Shown here one piece after another: positions 60,709-64,000 of a stretch of DNA of 64,000 nucleotides; position 1 is the first letter of the stretch, and every line of letters starts with the position of its first letter. This DNA comes from Flavobacterium zepuense (lineage in GTDB: Bacteria; Bacteroidota; Bacteroidia; Flavobacteriales; Flavobacteriaceae). The notes beneath the pieces were generated by a model that was given only the letters and a program-made list of their open reading frames with translations, searched no databases and was not told the origin of the DNA. The stretch covers positions 248,001 to 312,000 of the forward strand of contig NZ_VJVZ01000002.1 of assembly GCF_007097145.1 (NCBI RefSeq), read 5' to 3'. The position numbers were made by a program, and so were the translations under genes.

Positions 60709-63528
60709 ATGAAGACTTTTGCCCCGTTTTTTTTACGATTACAATTATTTTTACTTCTTGTTTGCTTTAATGCTACTGCCCAGACAAACCAGGCGCCTGT
60801 TGTAACTGCAACCGGTAACCAGGTATATTGCCCCGGCACCCCCATAAATATTGTAACCGCATTTAACATTACCGATGCCGATGACACCGGCACCACGGCC
60901 GTATACATACAAATATCGTCGGGTTATGTAAACGGGCAGGACAACCTTAGCCTTAGCACCACTATACCCGGCATTACCAGCAGCTGGAATGCCCTTGCAG
61001 GCAAGCTTACCCTTAGCGGTACCGGCGGGCAGCAGGTACCTTACACCACACTTATAAATGCAGTTAACAGCGTTGTATATAACAGCACTTCACCAAACCC
61101 ATCGGGTACGCGCACGTTTTCTATTACTTTAGGCGATGCCAATTATTTGCCTTCTACGGGGCATTATTATAAATATATAGCTTCATTAGGCATAAGCTGG
61201 ACGGCCGCTAAAACAGCCGCTGAGAACTCCACTTACTTTGGGCTACAAGGCTACCTTGCCACACTTGGTGCAGCCGATGAATCGCAGCTTTGCGGCCAGC
61301 AAACCACCGGCACAGGCTGGATAGGAGGATCGGACGCGGCTACAGAAGGCGTTTGGAAGTGGGTAACCGGCCCCGAGGCAGGCACCACGTTTTGGAACGG
61401 CGGCGCCAATGGCTCATCGCCCACCTATGCGTTTTGGAATAATGGCGAACCCAACAATACCGGTAATAACGAAGACTATGCACACATTACCGCACCGGGT
61501 GTTGGTATTCCCGGATCGTGGAACGACCTGACCGTTACCGGCGACCCCAACGGCAACTACCAGGCAAAAGGCTATATTGTAGAGTATGGCGGTATGCCCG
61601 GCGATGTTGCCCCGCAAATATCGGCCAGTACTATGGTTACCATTCCAACTATAACCGGTTCTACAGCGGGCAACACCTGCGGTAGCGGAACAATTACCTT
61701 ACAGGCACAATCCGGCAGCGGTACGGTGTATTGGTACGCCGGCACAACAGGAGGCCCTGTACTGGCAACCGGTAACAGCTTTACCACGCCCAACTTAACA
61801 CAAACCACAACCTATTATGCGTCGGCGTATGATGTTAGCTGCACCACAGCCAACCGCACCGCTGTTGTAGCAACCATAAAACCCATACCTGTGGTAACAG
61901 TTACGAGCCCGTCTTTTGTGTGCGATATGGGTGCACCTACGTTACAGGCAACAACATCGGGCGGAACCATTAGCTGGTTTACTCAGGCAAGCGGCGGAAC
62001 GGCTATTGGTACAGGAACAAGTTTTACAGCACCTGCCGTTAATGGCAATACCACTTTTTATGCCGAGGCGACTGATAACGGCTGTACCTCAGCACGTCAG
62101 CCTGTAAACGTGGTGGTTACACCTTTACCAACCATAACAGCCCCTAACCCGGCCGCCCTTTGCGGTGGTGGTACTGCAACTTTGCAGGCCGCTCCATCGG
62201 CTGGTACAACAAACTGGTACGATGCGGCAACAGGCGGCAACCTTATTGGCACAGGGAACAGCATTACGAGCCCGCAGGTAACGGAAACAACCACATTTTA
62301 TGCCGAAGCGGTAAACAATACCTGTACCTCTGCAACACGGGAAGCAGTTACGGTTACGGTAATTCCACAGCCGGTTATAACAACAACAAGCCCTGTATAC
62401 GTTTGCGTACAGGGAACTGTTCAACTGGAAGCTACGGCAACCGTAGGCACCATAAGCTGGTACGATGCCCCAACAGGCGGTACCCTTATTGGTACAGGCA
62501 ATAGTATTACGAGTCCGTTTATAACATCTGACACTACTTTTTATGCAGAGGCTGATAACTCAGGCTGTATAACACCTACCCGCACACCGGTTTTGGCTAC
62601 GGTATTAGCATTGCCAACCGTTACGGTAACCACGCCGGTATCTATTTGTGGCGAGGGTATCGCAACCCTAACGGGTGTGCCATCGGCGGGAACTATTGAG
62701 TGGTATGATGCCCCAACAGGCGGTAACCTCGTGGCTACAGGCAATACGGTTACGAGTCCGACTATTACTACCGATACCACTTTTTACGCACAGGCACTCA
62801 ACAATAGTTGCCCCGGTGCTACCAGAACCGCGGTTAATATAATAGTGAACCCTGTACCGGTTTTAGGTGATGATGAAGATGTTGAATTTTGCGAAATTGC
62901 AACCCTGATTTTAGATGCAGGCCTGCCTAACGAAACGTATTTATGGAGTACCGGCGCCACCACCCAAACCATTACCATTGATGAAGCCGGTACGTATAGC
63001 GTAACGGTTACTAATTCGGTTGGGTGCCCGGCTACAAAAGTATTTACGGCAACCACTATTGCAGCGCCTGAAATCGACGATATTATTGTGACTAACGAGA
63101 ACGCCACCATAACGCTCGAAAACCCTAACCCCGAAGATTTTGTATACTCTGTAGATGGTGAGAATTACCAAACTTCGCCTACGTTTCACAACCTGCCAAG
63201 CGGGGTGTATTATGCGTATGTAAAATCGAACATAGGTTGTGGTGAAGATGATAAACGTTTTACTGTAAACCTTATCCCGAAAGCGTTTACCCCTAACGGC
63301 GATAATGTGAACGATGTTTTCAGTTTAGCGGGCATGAATAAGCTGCCACAGGCTACTGTGCTTATTTTTGACCGTTACGGCAAAATAATCACGCAGCTTA
63401 ACAGGCAAAACCGATCATGGGATGGCACGTATGATGGCCGCCAGTTACCCTCTACCGATTATTGGTACATTGTAAAAGTAGATGATGCAACCCCCGAGAT
63501 AAAAGGCCACTTTGCCCTGATACGCTAA
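60709..63528 (+). CDS. Surface adhesin with C-type lectin, Ig-like repeats and T9SS type B (CHU_C) sorting domain
   Basis: A 939-residue secreted protein. The signal peptide ends NATAQ; then a cadherin-like beta domain (~28-145), a C-type lectin domain (~150-300) with ISWTAAKTAAE, GWIGGSDAATEGVWKWVTG, WNNGEPNNTGNNEDYAHI and SWNDL, the EPN/WND calcium and sugar-binding pattern of mannose-type lectins; five Ig-like repeats (~315-725, each with WYDA(A/P)TGG or a relative); a further beta region; and the CHU_C/T9SS-B end (KAFTPNGDNVNDVF, VLIFDRYGKII, GTYDGRQLPSTDYWYIV). Probably binds glycans at the cell surface. Confidence 0.9.
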   Translation: MKTFAPFFLRLQLFLLLVCFNATAQTNQAPVVTATGNQVYCPGTPINIVTAFNITDADDTGTTAVYIQISSGYVNGQDNLSLSTTIPGITSSWNALAGKLTLSGTGGQQVPYTTLINAVNSVVYNSTSPNPSGTRTFSITLGDANYLPSTGHYYKYIASLGISWTAAKTAAENSTYFGLQGYLATLGAADESQLCGQQTTGTGWIGGSDAATEGVWKWVTGPEAGTTFWNGGANGSSPTYAFWNNGEPNNTGNNEDYAHITAPGVGIPGSWNDLTVTGDPNGNYQAKGYIVEYGGMPGDVAPQISASTMVTIPTITGSTAGNTCGSGTITLQAQSGSGTVYWYAGTTGGPVLATGNSFTTPNLTQTTTYYASAYDVSCTTANRTAVVATIKPIPVVTVTSPSFVCDMGAPTLQATTSGGTISWFTQASGGTAIGTGTSFTAPAVNGNTTFYAEATDNGCTSARQPVNVVVTPLPTITAPNPAALCGGGTATLQAAPSAGTTNWYDAATGGNLIGTGNSITSPQVTETTTFYAEAVNNTCTSATREAVTVTVIPQPVITTTSPVYVCVQGTVQLEATATVGTISWYDAPTGGTLIGTGNSITSPFITSDTTFYAEADNSGCITPTRTPVLATVLALPTVTVTTPVSICGEGIATLTGVPSAGTIEWYDAPTGGNLVATGNTVTSPTITTDTTFYAQALNNSCPGATRTAVNIIVNPVPVLGDDEDVEFCEIATLILDAGLPNETYLWSTGATTQTITIDEAGTYSVTVTNSVGCPATKVFTATTIAAPEIDDIIVTNENATITLENPNPEDFVYSVDGENYQTSPTFHNLPSGVYYAYVKSNIGCGEDDKRFTVNLIPKAFTPNGDNVNDVFSLAGMNKLPQATVLIFDRYGKIITQLNRQNRSWDGTYDGRQLPSTDYWYIVKVDDATPEIKGHFALIR

Positions 63529-63535
63529 CAATTGT

Positions 63536-64000
63536 CTATTTTGGCGCATTGTGTATCTGCTCCAGCAGCCAGATGTAATCTTCCTGTTGGTTTACAAAAT
63601 CACGCCCGCTTACATCAATAATTAAAATATTGAGTCCGGTGGTGTTTTGCATATACTCTAAATACCCTTTATTGATATCATCAAGGTACTGAGCGGTAAT
63701 TTCCTGCTCATAACTGCGGCCGCGCTGTTTTATGTGCTGTAAAAGCGTTGCACTGTTTTGGTACAGGTACACATACAATCCCGGCCTGGGGATTTCGCTG
63801 TACATAATATCAAACAGCTTTTTGTACAAGTTGTACTCATCTTCGCTGAGGGTAACTTTAGAGAATATCAGCGATTTAAACACGTGGTAATCGGCAACCA
63901 CAAAATCGTTTTGCAGGTTAAACTGCGCCAGGTCATCGGTAATTTGCCGGTAGCGGTCGGCCAGGAACGACATTTCCAAAGAAAACGCATATCTGTCGGG
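63536..64000 (-). CDS. Deoxynucleoside kinase, 5' truncated by window edge
   Basis: A dNK-family (PF01712) kinase. Visible 155 residues begin PDRYAFSLEMSFLADRYRQI, in frame to the window edge, so the start and P-loop lie beyond 64000. Typical stretches are VVADYHVFKSLIFSKVTL, ARPGLYVYL-like IPRPGLYVYLYQNSATLLQHIKQRGRSYEQEI (substrate/lid region) and LNILIIDVSGRDF. Phosphorylates deoxynucleosides in salvage; which one cannot be said from this part. The ORF's apparent internal start at 63979 is not real. Convergent with the adhesin gene, 7 bases apart. Confidence 0.9.
   Translation of the reverse strand, partial: PDRYAFSLEMSFLADRYRQITDDLAQFNLQNDFVVADYHVFKSLIFSKVTLSEDEYNLYKKLFDIMYSEIPRPGLYVYLYQNSATLLQHIKQRGRSYEQEITAQYLDDINKGYLEYMQNTTGLNILIIDVSGRDFVNQQEDYIWLLEQIHNAPK

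Noticed and set aside
61700..62840. Regularly spaced DNA repeats looking like a CRISPR array
   Set aside because: They are in-frame Ig-like repeats of a coding sequence, spaced ~240 bases, with no short repeat/spacer pattern.

Overview
The window looks like ordinary chromosome of a Bacteroidota bacterium, almost certainly family Flavobacteriaceae and plausibly genus Flavobacterium. Four lines of evidence support this. Several secreted proteins end in type IX secretion (T9SS) sorting domains, both type A tails ending in IKQ/VKQ and a type B/CHU_C tail. A T9SS plug protein (DUF5103) gene is present. Many genes are preceded by the Bacteroidetes sigma-factor -7 element TAnnTTTG rather than a Shine-Dalgarno/-10 pair. 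The housekeeping proteins have flavobacterial signatures. No prophage, large transposon, CRISPR array or rRNA operon was seen.

Layout. 1-8.4 kb: truncated M1 aminopeptidase, a T9SS cargo protein, tatA plus a PAP2 phosphatase, a convergent O-methyltransferase, a large T9SS lysyl-endopeptidase-like protease, and rlmN. 8.5-20 kb: a lipoprotein/trypsin-like chimera, a polyprenyl synthase, a carbohydrate-binding T9SS protein, a retropepsin-PDZ protein, an ECF sigma/anti-sigma-like/outer-membrane operon, a CDF metal exporter and an SDR-DUF2867 protein. 20-27 kb: tRNA-Gly(TCC), a GNAT, two unrelated L,D-transpeptidases facing each other, gpmI, map, and a GxxExxY gene bounded exactly by inverted repeats. 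27-39 kb: M16 protease, T9SS plug, apaG, P5C dehydrogenase, rsmG, fatty acid desaturase, aspartate-type aminotransferase, a yefM-yoeB toxin-antitoxin pair and purT. 39-52 kb: small lipoproteins, an unknown membrane protein, a two-component system with a USP-like protein and a bestrophin channel, fabD, a degT-lipoprotein-galE operon, waaA and a GNAT. 52-64 kb: an AhpD-like protein with a Crp/Fnr regulator, an S46 dipeptidyl peptidase (DPP11-like), a broken Imm53 immunity gene, a tRNA Gly-Leu-Gly cluster, mutS, a probable small RNA, a TrmH-family methyltransferase, a lectin/Ig-repeat T9SS adhesin, and a truncated deoxynucleoside kinase.

How the genes work together. Protein degradation and surface proteins dominate: M1, M16, S46, a trypsin-like protease and a T9SS protease form a peptide-scavenging set, and the plug gene belongs to the export machine that serves the T9SS cargo. 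Envelope functions include two L,D-transpeptidases, waaA, the desaturase, fabD, PAP2 and the polyprenyl synthase.

Best leads for something undescribed. First is the 431-bp GxxExxY unit (26001-26431), whose 29-bp inverted repeats abut the start codon and overlap the stop codon. Others are a candidate free-standing small RNA between mutS and the TrmH gene, a structured leader with a 31-codon ORF ahead of an L,D-transpeptidase, an Imm53 gene stopped by one codon, clustered dispersed repeats near 52 kb, and operator-like inverted repeats at 11.4 kb and 37.1 kb. Several promoters sit so close to the start codon that the mRNA should be almost leaderless, and mutS and the ECF sigma gene appear to start with TTG. 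All calls were made by reading the sequence, with no database search.
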